Shown: positions 39,426 through 48,785 of the stretch, one piece after another | Numbering within the stretch: the first letter of the stretch is position 1 | How the letters are laid out: each line of letters starts with the position of its first letter | Source of the DNA: Spirosoma terrae | GTDB taxonomy: Bacteria; Bacteroidota; Bacteroidia; Cytophagales; Spirosomataceae | DNA length: 64,000 nt | Direction of reading: 5' to 3' | NCBI RefSeq assembly: GCF_010435915.1 | Contig: NZ_JAAFZH010000001.1 | Coordinates: 744,001 to 808,000, forward strand | The notes under the pieces: model-generated | Database searches by the model: none | What the model saw: only the letters and a program-made list of their open reading frames with translations | What the model was told of the DNA's origin: nothing | Program-made: the position numbers and the translations under genes

Positions 39426-40508
39426 ATGGACGTAATCAGCCGTTTGTCAGCAGGAGGCTCAAGGTACCAACGTATTGTTCTGGCCTTGGGAGTGGGGCAT
39501 GGTTTTTCGGATGCTGCGGCTGGTTACCTGATTGGCTCTTTGTCGCAGCAGTCAGATTTTTTTCAGATTGGTAGCGCCGTATTGCTCTATAATGCGTTGG
39601 CGTTTGGCGGGCAGTTGCCCGCCGGTGTCTGGATCGATCGGTTGGGCCATTATCGAAGCCCGGCCATTCTCTCGTTGCTGGGGATGCTTTTAGCCCTGGG
39701 ACTACTCTATTATCAGCTTATCTGGATTTCGGTTGGTTTGGCGGGTATAAGCTCGGCCTTTTTTCATGCCGCCGGTGGCGCAACTACGCTCGTTTGTTTT
39801 CCCGGTAAAGCGCAATTTGTCGGACTTTTTTCTGCATTTGGGGTGCTTGGGCTGGCGTTGGGCGGCTGGGCCGGTGCTACACAAGTGAGTTGGTTCTGTT
39901 ACGTAGTCGTAGCAGGGTTGAGCATGGTGCTGGTGGTATTACTCAACGCTACGTTTCCGCTCGGTCAGCGGCTGAACCGATCCATTGAGCGCAGGTCGCT
40001 GGATCGACACGATTACCTGATGATTGTGCTATTGATGGCGATTGCTCTTCGATCCGCTGTCTGGAATTGTCTTCAGCTGATATATAGTCATCAATACGAA
40101 TGGCTGTTCTACATGGCTATAGCCGCTATGGTTGGCAAAGTGGTTGGCGGTTGGCTGACAGATCGCATTTCCTGGAAAGTATACGCACTCATTGCCTTGA
40201 CAGTCGCTATTCCGGCGTTGAGCTGGGGACACCGAAAACTGGTCTGGCTGCTGCTGGGTACTGGTCTTCTGCAATCGCTGACGCCGATGAGTGTGTTGGC
40301 GTGGCAACGTATTTATCCGAATAGACCCGCAGCGGTGAGCGGTTTATCGTTTGGGTTGGCCATTGCAATTGGCGGACTTGTGTCGGTCAGTCCGCTGGCT
40401 ATGTCAGGTTCTGTTCTGGCACAGCTCCTGTTGATGGGCTTACTGACGGCTGGTCTTTACTACGTCTTTCTACGTTTGTTTAGGCACGATTCAGTTTTTG
40501 ACAGATAA
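39426..40508 (+). CDS. MFS-type transporter
   Basis: The 360-residue membrane protein has about 11-12 helices. The loop QLPAGVWIDRLGHYRSPAIL matches the MFS motif A region after helix 2, and VGKVVGGWLTDRISWK is the matching loop in the second half. It is shorter than a usual MFS protein. The substrate is unknown. Two small membrane protein genes follow on the same strand, the first starting 22 bases after this stop, so the three may form one unit. Confidence 0.82.
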   Translation: MDVISRLSAGGSRYQRIVLALGVGHGFSDAAAGYLIGSLSQQSDFFQIGSAVLLYNALAFGGQLPAGVWIDRLGHYRSPAILSLLGMLLALGLLYYQLIWISVGLAGISSAFFHAAGGATTLVCFPGKAQFVGLFSAFGVLGLALGGWAGATQVSWFCYVVVAGLSMVLVVLLNATFPLGQRLNRSIERRSLDRHDYLMIVLLMAIALRSAVWNCLQLIYSHQYEWLFYMAIAAMVGKVVGGWLTDRISWKVYALIALTVAIPALSWGHRKLVWLLLGTGLLQSLTPMSVLAWQRIYPNRPAAVSGLSFGLAIAIGGLVSVSPLAMSGSVLAQLLLMGLLTAGLYYVFLRLFRHDSVFDR

Positions 40509-40530
40509 TATATTTCTAACCACATACATC

Positions 40531-40716
40531 ATGAAAAAATACGCCCTTACTTTTCTGCTGGCCGTTACGTCGGTAGCATCAGCCTTGGCCGATGTTGTTA
40601 TTGAATCGCCCGGCCCGACAAGAAGTCCCACACTAAATTATACGCTATTTGTCGGTCTGTTTGCTGTTATTCTATTGCTTATTGTGCGTAGAGTTCGTAA
40701 GCGAAAACAGCCATGA
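40531..40716 (+). CDS. Small membrane protein with signal peptide
   Basis: The 61-residue protein (ATG 40531; an upstream ATG at 40498 overlaps the MFS gene and is less likely) has a signal peptide (KYALTFLLAVTSVASALA), a short external segment (DVVIESPGPTRSPTLN), a single transmembrane helix (YTLFVGLFAVILLLIVRRV) and a basic tail (RKRKQP). No family is recognised. Confidence 0.65.
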   Translation: MKKYALTFLLAVTSVASALADVVIESPGPTRSPTLNYTLFVGLFAVILLLIVRRVRKRKQP

Positions 40717-40792
40717 ATGCTACGTTAGGCGGTAAAGCAAACAGTTATTAAGGTTCTGTTTTTGAAAAAAAGGCGCGAAACCGGACGGAGCG

Positions 40793-41098
40793 ATGTGGAT
40801 CAATCTGATAAAAACCTGGCTGATTGAAATTCCTATTTTACTCTTGTTTCTATGGCGGTACGACAAGCCCGCCCGTATTGTCGGGTTAGGTATATTGATC
40901 AGTGCGTCGACCTGGCCGTTTCTGGTTTATTATTATTCGCAGTATGGCGGAAACATCTATCTGCTTGAACTGCTCGTTACGTTGGTCGAAGCTTTTTGGA
41001 TACGGTCGCTCTGGAAAACGTCCTGGCCCTTTAGCCTGCTAGTGAGCTTTGCGTGTAATGCTATAAGTTTTGGCCTCGGCTGGATGAGACTAATCTGA
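40793..41098 (+). CDS. Small integral membrane protein, unknown function
   Basis: The 101-residue protein has three predicted helices (IEIPILLLFLWRY, IVGLGILISASTWPFLVYYY, FSLLVSFACNAISFGLGW) and an acidic residue within the membrane part (LLELLVTLVEAFWIRSLW). No family is recognised. It follows the small membrane protein by 76 bases and converges on the Tet-type MFS gene. Confidence 0.6.
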   Translation: MWINLIKTWLIEIPILLLFLWRYDKPARIVGLGILISASTWPFLVYYYSQYGGNIYLLELLVTLVEAFWIRSLWKTSWPFSLLVSFACNAISFGLGWMRLI

Positions 41099-41101
41099 CG
41101 A

Positions 41102-42325
41102 TTAACTAATGGCCATTCGCTTTTTCAGGCCGCGTCGAGCCAGAATTGCACTGATCAGAAACAGCAACGAGCCCAAAAAGAAAGGAGCACCGGGCATATA
41201 GGCGGGTGCCGCCGGTGACGTAAAATACGAGAAAAGATTCGTCATAATCAGCGGGCCGAAAATAGACGTAGTGCTGGTTAAGCTGGTCAGCGCTCCCTGT
41301 AGTTCTCCCTGTTCGTTATCGGGAACCTGGTTCGAAATAATGCCCTGAATAGAAGGGCCTGCAATACCGCCCAGTGCATAAACGGTCATAAAGGCAAAGA
41401 GCATCCAGCTTTTGGTTGCTAATCCAAGTAAAATAAAGCCGACAGCGCTAAACGTTAGCCCTACATAAACAGCCCGTTGCTGACCAAGCTTGGGAATAAT
41501 AATCCGGCTTAGCCCACCCTGCACGACTGCAAACGATAGGCCGATAGCTGCCAGCGACAGACCAACCGTTTTCTCGTCCCATTTGAACTTCTCCATGGTG
41601 TAGAATGTCCAGGTGCCCTGTATCGCAAAACCGGCAATATAAATCAGTACGAGCGATGCTACCATGCCCAGAATAACCGGGTATTTCCCCAGTCGCATGA
41701 GCGAGCCAACCGGATTAGCCCGCTTCCAGTCGTAAGGCCGACGTTTTTCGGGGGCCAGTGATTCGGGCAGGATCAACAAGCCATACAGAAAATTGAGCAT
41801 GGTCAGACCAGCGGCAACGAAAAAAGGAACGCGTGGGCCATATTGACCCAGAAAACCACCCACGGCAGGGCCGAGAATAAAGCCTACGCCAAATGCAGCT
41901 CCAACCAGGCCAAAGTTCTGGGCTCTTTTTTCGGGGGTGCTGATGTCGGCAATATAGGCTGTTGCGGTTGTAAAGCTGGCTCCCGTTATCCCCGCCACGA
42001 TCCGGCCGATAAATAACCATTCGATGGTAGGAGCAAATCCCTGAAGAATATAGTCGAGCCCGAACCCAAACAATGAAAAGAGAAGCACGGGCCGACGCCC
42101 GAAACGGTCGCTCAATCCACCCAGAACGGGCGAAAAAACGAACTGCATCAGCGCATAGGAAAAGGATAGCCAGCCGCCCCAGCTTGCCGCCTGACTGATG
42201 TTCCCATGAATAAGTTGTTCAATCAGTTTTGGGAAAACCGGAATAATAATTCCCAGCCCCGTAACATCGATCAGTAACGTAATGAAAATAAAAATAAGTG
42301 CCGGGGCAGTACGTTTGGAGGCCAT
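41102..42325 (-). CDS. MFS transporter, TCR/Tet family
   Basis: The 407-residue protein has twelve helices and the signatures of TetA-like drug:proton antiporters: [13 protein letters not shown] in helix 1, [14 protein letters not shown] (motif A) and [50 protein letters not shown] (motif C region). ATG 42325 is used; the reading frame extends to 42406, but those 27 codons come from the large inverted repeat next to it. Many members of this branch in Bacteroidetes export compounds other than tetracycline. Confidence 0.9.
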   Translation of the reverse strand: MASKRTAPALIFIFITLLIDVTGLGIIIPVFPKLIEQLIHGNISQAASWGGWLSFSYALMQFVFSPVLGGLSDRFGRRPVLLFSLFGFGLDYILQGFAPTIEWLFIGRIVAGITGASFTTATAYIADISTPEKRAQNFGLVGAAFGVGFILGPAVGGFLGQYGPRVPFFVAAGLTMLNFLYGLLILPESLAPEKRRPYDWKRANPVGSLMRLGKYPVILGMVASLVLIYIAGFAIQGTWTFYTMEKFKWDEKTVGLSLAAIGLSFAVVQGGLSRIIIPKLGQQRAVYVGLTFSAVGFILLGLATKSWMLFAFMTVYALGGIAGPSIQGIISNQVPDNEQGELQGALTSLTSTTSIFGPLIMTNLFSYFTSPAAPAYMPGAPFFLGSLLFLISAILARRGLKKRMAIS

Positions 42326-42333
42326 AAAAAGAG

Positions 42334-42443
42334 GAACCGGGATTGAACGGATTGACGGATCAACCAGATTTTGTTTGATTGTAGCGCTTCTTTGAAGCGA
42401 AAACAAAATCTGGTTAATCCGTCAATCTGTTCAATCCCGGTTC
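42334..42443. repeat. Large inverted repeat, 43-base arms
   Basis: Arms 42334-42376 and 42401-42443 are complementary with only two G:T-type mismatches. Both arms are built from GGATTGAAC/GGATTGAC-like units. The 24-base loop holds its own small hairpin (CGCTTC at 42385-42390 with GAAGCG at 42394-42399). It lies between dnaN (ends 42448) and the Tet-type gene, and probably ends dnaN transcription. Confidence 0.8.
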
Positions 42444-42447
42444 AGAA

Positions 42448-43569
42448 TTAAGCGTATGTATTCAGCATCACTGGCATAACCAGCATCAGAATGTCTTCGT
42501 TTTCTTCCTTATCAGCCGGAATCAGCAGACCCGCGCGGTTGGGAGCCGACAGTTCAAGGGAAATCATTTTTGCGCTCAGATTACTGAGCATTTCGGCCAT
42601 CAGCTTAGCGTTGAATCCGATTTCCATTTCGTCGCCGTCATAATCGCAGAGCAGTTTCTCGTTGGCCTCGTTCGAGTAGTCGAGATCTTCGGCTGAGATC
42701 GCCAGCGAATTGGCTTTCAGCGATAGGCGAATCTGATGCGTAGTACGGTTGGCATAGATCATGATCCGCTTCAGCGAGTTGAGCAGATCGGTGCGGCCAA
42801 TCGTCATTACGTTCGGATTGTTGGTTGGAATCGCGTTCTCGTAATCAGGAAAACGCTCATCGATCAACCGACAGATCAACTGAGTCGGGCCAAACGTAAA
42901 TGAGGCATTGGCCTGGCTGAATTCGGCCGTTACCGCTACGTTGTCGGGCAGTGAAGCTTTCAGCAGTTGAAGAGCTTTACGCGGAATAATGGTAGACGTA
43001 CTGGCCGATGCGTTCAGATCGGTCCGGCGATAGCGAATGAGCCGGTGCCCGTCCGTAGCCACAAACGTAGCATTGTCAGGGCTGAGCTGCAGATACACAC
43101 CCGTCATGGCAGGCCGCAGATCGTCGGTGCTGGTAGCAAAAACAGTATTGTTGATCGCTCCCAACAGGACGTCCGACGGTATTTCGACCGACATATTTTT
43201 ATTGACTGTTGGCAGTTTAGGGAAATCAATTGGGTTTTCACCGGAGAGCTTAAACCGACCGTTGTCGGTCAGGATCTCGGTGCCAAATGTTTCTGTATCG
43301 ATATTTACCGTAACCGGTTGTTCGGGTAAACTACGTAGCGTATCGAGAAGCAGTTTGGCCGGAATAGCGATAGACCCATTTTCGGAGGCATCGACAGGAA
43401 TCTGCGTTGTCATCGTGGTTTGCAGGTCCGATGCCGTTACGGTCAACGTACCATCGTCGATTCGAAACAGGAAATTTTCAAGGATCGGCACAATCGGGTT
43501 GGTCGCCACGACGCCGTTGATATTCTGGAGGTTTTTAAGGAGTACGGACGAGGAAACGATAAATTTCAT
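42448..43569 (-). CDS. dnaN: DNA polymerase III beta subunit (sliding clamp)
   Basis: DnaN forms the ring that holds DNA polymerase III on DNA. The 373 residues show the three repeated clamp domains, with MKFIVSSSVLLKNLQNINGVV at the start, IPAKLLLDTLRSLPEQPV, VFATSTDDLRPAMTGVYLQL, FVATDGHRLIRYRR, IDERFPDYENAIP and the C-terminal LLIPADK...LMLVMPVMLN. Length and order match the family. It is not next to dnaA here, which is usual for Bacteroidetes. Its promoter has a clear TAnnTTTG element. Confidence 0.97.
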   Translation of the reverse strand: MKFIVSSSVLLKNLQNINGVVATNPIVPILENFLFRIDDGTLTVTASDLQTTMTTQIPVDASENGSIAIPAKLLLDTLRSLPEQPVTVNIDTETFGTEILTDNGRFKLSGENPIDFPKLPTVNKNMSVEIPSDVLLGAINNTVFATSTDDLRPAMTGVYLQLSPDNATFVATDGHRLIRYRRTDLNASASTSTIIPRKALQLLKASLPDNVAVTAEFSQANASFTFGPTQLICRLIDERFPDYENAIPTNNPNVMTIGRTDLLNSLKRIMIYANRTTHQIRLSLKANSLAISAEDLDYSNEANEKLLCDYDGDEMEIGFNAKLMAEMLSNLSAKMISLELSAPNRAGLLIPADKEENEDILMLVMPVMLNTYA

Positions 43570-43608
43570 GGACCAATCGTTTAAAGCTGTTCATTAATTA
43601 TATAAGAG

Positions 43609-43616
43609 CAAAAGTA
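43609..43616 (-). promoter_or_regulatory. Candidate dnaN promoter -7 element
   Basis: On the minus strand this is TACTTTTG, an exact TAnnTTTG, 40 bases before the dnaN ATG. A clear -33 TTTG was not found. Confidence 0.4.
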
Positions 43617-43782
43617 GCAAAAAAATATGGACTGAACGGCGGTTTTTTGTTTGGTCGTTCAGGAGAACCTTCGTTCCCCAAGGGGTGTTGAACAGGAAGA
43701 AGAGAATAGCCTATCCGGATTAATCTGAGGGGGCTCAAGCCAGGATAAATAAGCCTGGTTCGTATTGCATAGGATATCGAGT

Positions 43783-44295
43783 ATGGAAACTGAAATTATT
43801 AATCGTGTTGCCAATAGTGGCCTTGTTACGCTTGATCTTGAAGAATATTATCATCCGGGTGAGCGGGTTGTGTATGACGTGAAAGACAATCTGTTTATGG
43901 GGCTGATTTTAAAAGAAAAAGATTTTCGGGCCTTTCTGAAAGAGCACGACTGGAGCCAGTATGCGGGCAAGAATGTGGCCATTACCTGCACGGAAGATGC
44001 CATTGTTCCAACCTGGGCGTATATGCTTCTTACACTTCAGCTTCAGCCCTATGCCAATTCGATCGTATTTGGTTCACTGGTTGATTTGGAAGAAAAACTT
44101 TATTTCGACGCTATTGGCCAGATTAATCCAGAGGATTATCGCGATGCTCGTGTCGTTGTAAAAGGATGTTCTAAAGTGCCTGTACCCACGGCGGCTTATG
44201 TCGAACTAACCCGAATGCTGCGTCCTGTGGTACAAAGTTTGCTGTTTGGCGAACCGTGCAGCACCGTTCCGCTCTATAAACGGCCCAAAGCATAG
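43783..44295 (+). CDS. DUF2480 family protein
   Basis: This 170-residue cytoplasmic protein belongs to DUF2480, a family found in Bacteroidetes, recognisable by EIINRVANSGLVTLDLEEYY, NLFMGLILKEKDFRAFLKEHDWSQY, VAITCTEDAIVPTWAYMLL and VVVKGCSKVPVPTAAYVELT. The function is unknown. ATG 43783 is the natural start; a TTG 18 bases earlier is in frame but not supported. Confidence 0.88.
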   Translation: METEIINRVANSGLVTLDLEEYYHPGERVVYDVKDNLFMGLILKEKDFRAFLKEHDWSQYAGKNVAITCTEDAIVPTWAYMLLTLQLQPYANSIVFGSLVDLEEKLYFDAIGQINPEDYRDARVVVKGCSKVPVPTAAYVELTRMLRPVVQSLLFGEPCSTVPLYKRPKA

Positions 44296-44451
44296 CGTCT
44301 TGGCTGATAGGAATTCCGTCAGTTGCAAGGGATAACTTGCATTTTTAAGTAACCTGTATATCTTTGATTGTTTACTAGTGGTTTTGTGCTTGTCTTGGCG
44401 ACAGTATGCAAAGTCAGTACAACGTTCACGGATTGATATAGGCGAAATAAA

Positions 44452-45733
44452 GTGATCTCAGGAAAGCGATTGGCAGTAAGGTTAGCAACTGGTCAAAGTC
44501 GACGATGGGCTGTACGATTAACGGATCTAATCCTGTTGCTGCTGGCTATTGGCTGTATAGGAGCATGGTTATATTCGGTTCAGGTCGTTATTTATCTGGT
44601 TGCAATACTTCTTCTGAGCGTTGTTCGGTTCATCGTTAAACACTACGTTGAAAACTCCGCACATGCAGCGATACGTACCGACGATTTGCTGAACCGGCCG
44701 GTTATTCACGTAACGAATACGTCCATTGAGGGAATGATTCAGGGGCGGGTCGTTTTGGTGACCGGGGCGGCTGGTTCTATTGGGAGCGAATTCGTTCTCC
44801 AGCTATTGCTGCTGAAGCCGAAACAAATAATCCTGCTCGATCAGGCCGAATCGGCGTTGTATAACCTGGTTGAAAAAATCCGGCAAACAATGAGTCATGA
44901 GTTGGCTAGCACAACGCTCTCTACTCAACTAGCCAATCTGACAAACGAAACCCGAATACGACGTATCGTTGCTACGTATCAACCCGAGTTTGTGTTCCAC
45001 GCAGCGGCCTACAAACACGTACCGCTGATGGAATCGCACCCCGCCGAGGCCGTACAGGTCAACATAGTAGGGACAAAAAACATCGTTGATGCGGCAATTG
45101 AGCACGGGGTGAAAAAATTCGTGCTCATTTCAACCGATAAGGCCGTTAATCCAACCAGCGTCATGGGCGCCACCAAGCGTTTTGCCGAAATGTACGTGCA
45201 GTATAGAAGCGCTCATGCCGATACCCAGTTCATGACAACGCGATTTGGGAACGTATTGGGTTCTGCTGGTTCGGTGGTATCGGTATTTTATGACCGTGTC
45301 AGAAGCCTGCCATCTGGTGCTGGAAGCGGCCGCTATGGGGAAAGGGGGCGAGGTTTTTGTATTCGATATGGGCCACCCGATACGTATCGTGGATCTGGCC
45401 CGGCGAATGATTCATCTGGCTGGTTACCGGGAAGGACGGGATATCGATATCCTGTTCACCGGTTTACGTCCCGGCGAAAAACTACGTGAAGAAGTGCTAC
45501 ACGTACACGAAGCAATACAACCGACCCATAATCCACAGATAAAAATTGCCCGGTTGTCTGAGCCTGACCCTGTATTGATTGAGCAGGCTTTGGTACGAAT
45601 CGGCCTGGCACTGGTCAACTCCGACGACAGGCAACTGATACAGATCCTGAAGGAAACTATCCCTGAATACATTAGCAATAATTCGCCGTTTTCTAGTCTG
45701 GATGCCCTTCCGGCAGCGGTTAGTTCAGCGTAG
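44452..45733 (+). pseudogene. Broken capD/FlaA1-like nucleotide-sugar epimerase/dehydratase
   Basis: Two overlapping frames together encode a membrane-anchored SDR enzyme. The first (GTG 44452, frame to 45280 or so) has two helices, then AIRTDDLLNRPVIHV, the NAD motif VLVTGAAGSIGSE, YKHVPLMESHPAEAVQVNI, ISTDKAVNPTSVMGATKRFAE and TTRFGNVLGSAGSV. The second, shifted by +1, continues with RYFMTVSEACHLVLEAAAMGKGGEVFVFDMGHPIRIVDLARRMI and LRPGEKLREEV. Intact relatives have about 18-20 residues between SVxxLF and TRYFMT that are missing here. The join therefore looks like a frameshifting deletion near 45275-45285. The N-terminal part is also short: relatives have four helices and a CoA-binding-like domain. 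Confidence 0.8.
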
Positions 45734-45805
45734 GCGGAGCCGGGTTTGGAATCGTTAACCTACGTTTGATCTATTCCCAACGTACTGGCTTCATCAAGAG
45801 GCAGG

Positions 45806-45838
45806 TTTGGGTAATAGTACTATTTCTCCGTATTTTGA
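45806..45838 (+). promoter_or_regulatory. Candidate promoter of the LysR-type gene
   Basis: TTTG at 45806-45809, a 21-base spacer and TATTTTGA at 45831-45838 resemble TTTG-N19-21-TAnnTTTG with mismatches in the last two bases. The ATG follows 25 bases later. Confidence 0.35.
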
Positions 45839-45862
45839 GGAAATAACTCATATTACTCATCC

Positions 45863-46759
45863 ATGCTCGATTTCCGCCTGAATGTTTTCTATACTGTTGC
45901 GAAACGGCTAAGCTTTACAAAAGCGGCTGCCGAACTATACGTAACGCAACCAGCCGTAACGAAGCATATTCAGGAGCTGGAACATCAGTTTGGGATGGCG
46001 CTGTTCGATAGGCGGGGCAACCAGATTAGTCTAACATCGGCTGGTAATTTGCTCCTGAAGCATGCTGAAACCATCATGGGAACGTATCGCCAGCTGGAGT
46101 TTGATATGAATGCCCTGAAAGGTCAGCCGGGTGGTACGCTTCGGCTGGGTGCCAGCAGCACAGTAGCGCAATACGTTATTCCGCCTGTGCTGGCCCGTTT
46201 TCATGAACAGTCGGCAGATATTACCATTTCACTTCTTAGCGGTAATACCGAACAGATTGAGCAGCAATTGCTCAACAAAAATATTGATCTGGGATTAGTA
46301 GAAGGCCGAACGCATAATAGCGATATCCGGTATACGCCTTTCGTGAAAGATGAGCTAGTACTGGTTTGCCGGGCCGATCACCCGCTGGCCGACCGCGATG
46401 AAATTACACTAGACGAATTACAGTCTATACCCATCTTACTTCGGGAGCGAGGGTCGGGTTCGCTGGAAGTAATTGAACACGCTCTCCGGGGAGTTGGCCT
46501 CAAACTGACCGACCTGACCATCGAAATGCAACTGGGCAGCACCGAAAGCATTAAGTCTTATCTGGGCAGCTCGCGTTGTATGGCATTCGTATCTGTTTTT
46601 GCCGTACAGGACAAACTCCGCGCCGGTATATTGAAAGTTATTGATGTCCAGGGGCTTTCTATTCATCGGGAGTTTTATTCGATTCAGTTGCAGGGCGTTA
46701 GCGAGGGACTGCCTGATACGTTCATGCGGTTTGCCCGTCAGCATTATAAGCGTGGCTAA
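45863..46759 (+). CDS. LysR-family transcriptional regulator
   Basis: The 298-residue protein has the LysR N-terminal winged HTH (FYTVAKRLSFTKAAAELYVTQPAVTKHIQELEHQFGMALFDRRGNQISLTSAGNLLLKHAE). It is followed by a substrate-binding domain starting GTLRLGASSTVAQYVIPPVLARFHE. The effector is unknown, and no divergent target gene is present; the gene upstream is the broken epimerase on the same strand. The M28 peptidase gene follows after 64 bases. Confidence 0.93.
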   Translation: MLDFRLNVFYTVAKRLSFTKAAAELYVTQPAVTKHIQELEHQFGMALFDRRGNQISLTSAGNLLLKHAETIMGTYRQLEFDMNALKGQPGGTLRLGASSTVAQYVIPPVLARFHEQSADITISLLSGNTEQIEQQLLNKNIDLGLVEGRTHNSDIRYTPFVKDELVLVCRADHPLADRDEITLDELQSIPILLRERGSGSLEVIEHALRGVGLKLTDLTIEMQLGSTESIKSYLGSSRCMAFVSVFAVQDKLRAGILKVIDVQGLSIHREFYSIQLQGVSEGLPDTFMRFARQHYKRG

Positions 46760-46823
46760 AAGGCGGAAATTCTACGGGCCTGCGATGGGTTATTTCGTAT
46801 TTTTACCCCGAAACCCAATCATC

Positions 46824-48365
46824 ATGCAAACATATTCTATGGCAACCTTAGCCGTCGGGCTGGCTTTAGCAACCGTATCGGTGCAGGCACAACCTCGAAC
46901 CACTAAGGCCGGAGCAGCAAATAAAACCGTTTCTGCTGCTCAACTACCCGAATTCGCTATATCAAAGGCAGAAGTTGAAGCGCATACCTATTTTCTGGCT
47001 TCCGATGAATTACAGGGGCGTCGCACCGGCGAACTCGGCAATCAGGTTGCTGCCCGGTATATCGCGGAACAGTTTCGTTCGCTTGGTTTAAAAACGCCGT
47101 CTGGGCAAACCAACTATTTTCAGCCAATTGGACTAGAGAAAGTTAAAGCAGCTACGTCGGGATCACTCCTGGTCGGAAAAGATACGCTCAAACTGGGAAA
47201 AGAGCTTGTTGTGATGGCGGGGTCTGCTACCGACGTAACGGGTGAGGTCATCTACGTAGGCTACGGGCTGACTAATGGCGAAGATGGCTATAAAGGCCGC
47301 GACGTAAAAGGACGTATCGTGGTGGCGCAGGGTGGTTCGCCGGACGCGAAGGGCCCCAGCGAAATTTTTCGGGCGTCGGCCGAAAAGCGTAAACTGGCTA
47401 TAGAAAAAGGGGCGGCTGCTCTTATCGAGTTGTATAGCGAATCGATTCCCTGGGGGTTTGTCAACCAGTATTTTAACCGCGAACAGATTGCCTTGCCGGT
47501 TAGTGGCGCAAACAGTAGCTCAGTGGCTCATGTATGGATAAATAATGCCAACAACCAGTATAAGCAGTTGAAAGAAGCTGGGCAAACCGTTACGCTACGT
47601 ACGTCGGGGCGGCCCAAGACATCCGTTCCATCGGCGAACGTAGCGGGTATTATTGAAGGAACAGATCCTAAGCTGAAGGACGAGTACGTGATTGTATCGG
47701 CTCATTTCGATCACGTTGGTGTTGGTAAGCAGGGGGGGAGTGCCTATCAGCCCGAAGATAGTATTTTCAACGGAGCCCGCGATAATGCCTTTGGGACGGT
47801 AGCTATTCTGGAAGCAGCGAAAGCTCTGTCGATAAAGAGACCAAAACGTTCGGTGCTGGTTCTGGCATTAACGGGCGAAGAAGTGGGGCTGCTCGGAAGC
47901 CGGTATTATGCTGAGCATCCATTAGTACCGTTGAAGCAGACCATTTTTGACCTGAATTCAGACGGGGCCGGTTACAATGATACCACCATTGTGTCGGTGA
48001 TTGGATTGGAACGGACGGGAGCCAGGGCAGAAATAGAAGCCGGAGCAAAATCGGCGGGGCTCAGCGTGTTTGCTGAACCAGCGCCCGAGCAGGGACTGTT
48101 CGATCGTTCCGATAACGTTAGTTTTGCTGCGAAAGGAATTCCGGCTCCTACATTCTCGGCGGGATTTAAAGCATTCGATGAGGCTATTGGTAAATACTAC
48201 CATCAGGCCATTGATAACCCCGAATCGTTGGATTTTAACTACGTTCAGCGGTTTTGTCAGGCGTTTGCGCATACGGCACGACTGATTGCCGATCGGGCTA
48301 CACGTCCACAATGGTCGGCGGGTGATAAGTATGAAGCCGCTGCCAAAGCCTTATATGGGCAATAA
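46824..48365 (+). CDS. Secreted M28-family zinc aminopeptidase with PA-type insert
   Basis: The 513-residue protein has a signal peptide (LALATVSVQAQ). An insert with GYKGRDVKGRIVVAQGG and EKGAAALIEL resembles a protease-associated (PA) domain. The M28 metal site is visible: VSAHFDHVGVG, NGARDNAFGTVAI, TGEEVGLLGSRYY, FDLNSDGAGYND and YYHQAIDNPE, giving the expected His, Asp, Glu-Glu, Asp and His ligands. It probably trims peptides in the periplasm or outside the cell. The frame extends upstream to 46641 over the LysR gene end, but ATG 46824 fits the signal peptide. Confidence 0.92.
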   Translation: MQTYSMATLAVGLALATVSVQAQPRTTKAGAANKTVSAAQLPEFAISKAEVEAHTYFLASDELQGRRTGELGNQVAARYIAEQFRSLGLKTPSGQTNYFQPIGLEKVKAATSGSLLVGKDTLKLGKELVVMAGSATDVTGEVIYVGYGLTNGEDGYKGRDVKGRIVVAQGGSPDAKGPSEIFRASAEKRKLAIEKGAAALIELYSESIPWGFVNQYFNREQIALPVSGANSSSVAHVWINNANNQYKQLKEAGQTVTLRTSGRPKTSVPSANVAGIIEGTDPKLKDEYVIVSAHFDHVGVGKQGGSAYQPEDSIFNGARDNAFGTVAILEAAKALSIKRPKRSVLVLALTGEEVGLLGSRYYAEHPLVPLKQTIFDLNSDGAGYNDTTIVSVIGLERTGARAEIEAGAKSAGLSVFAEPAPEQGLFDRSDNVSFAAKGIPAPTFSAGFKAFDEAIGKYYHQAIDNPESLDFNYVQRFCQAFAHTARLIADRATRPQWSAGDKYEAAAKALYGQ

Positions 48366-48489
48366 GCAGGCTAAAATGAGCGTATTAAAAGCAGCTAGTA
48401 TTACCGATCAGCCTTGATAAAAACCGTTTGACGTAATTGAAAACTAAACGGCTTTCACAGGCGTTTACTTACTACTAACGACACTCAAT

Positions 48490-48723
48490 ATGTTATTCAA
48501 GTATTTATTCATCATCACCCTTGTCATTTTGTTCGTGCCGCCTGTACGCCGATTTGTCTTCTATTTATTGGTTGGGCGGCAATTGGTTAAAGAGCAAAAG
48601 CGTCAGGGCGATATTCGGGGTAACCGTCGGGAAGGAGAAATAAAAGTTGATAATCGGCCTCCGAAAGGTGGGGATTCCCGTTATTCGGGTGGAGAGTACG
48701 TTGACTACGAAGAAGTTAAGTAA
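48490..48723 (+). CDS. DUF4834-like small membrane protein
   Basis: The 77-residue protein has one N-terminal membrane helix (YLFIITLVILFVPPVRRFVFYLLVG), a basic stretch and an acidic Tyr-containing tail (SGGEYVDYEEVK). This layout matches the DUF4834 family of Bacteroidetes, whose function is unknown. A very strong hairpin follows. Confidence 0.75.
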   Translation: MLFKYLFIITLVILFVPPVRRFVFYLLVGRQLVKEQKRQGDIRGNRREGEIKVDNRPPKGGDSRYSGGEYVDYEEVK

Positions 48724-48729
48724 TAATAG

Positions 48730-48785
48730 ATCGAAAAATAAATGAGGTGATCAAGCCAGCTTGATCACCTCATTTATTTTTCGAT
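48730..48785. terminator. Bidirectional terminator, 26-bp perfect stem, overlapping a coding end
   Basis: Arms 48730-48755 and 48760-48785 are fully complementary with loop CCAG. The right arm contains the last four codons of the convergent minus-strand lipoprotein gene. Confidence 0.85.

Noticed and set aside
42326-42406. N-terminal extension of the Tet-type transporter
   Set aside because: These 27 codons come from the large inverted repeat; ATG 42325 fits the family length.
45245-45733. A separate 162-residue gene with its own start
   Set aside because: Its first residues are out-of-frame translation of the preceding SDR domain; it is the 3' part of the broken capD-like gene.
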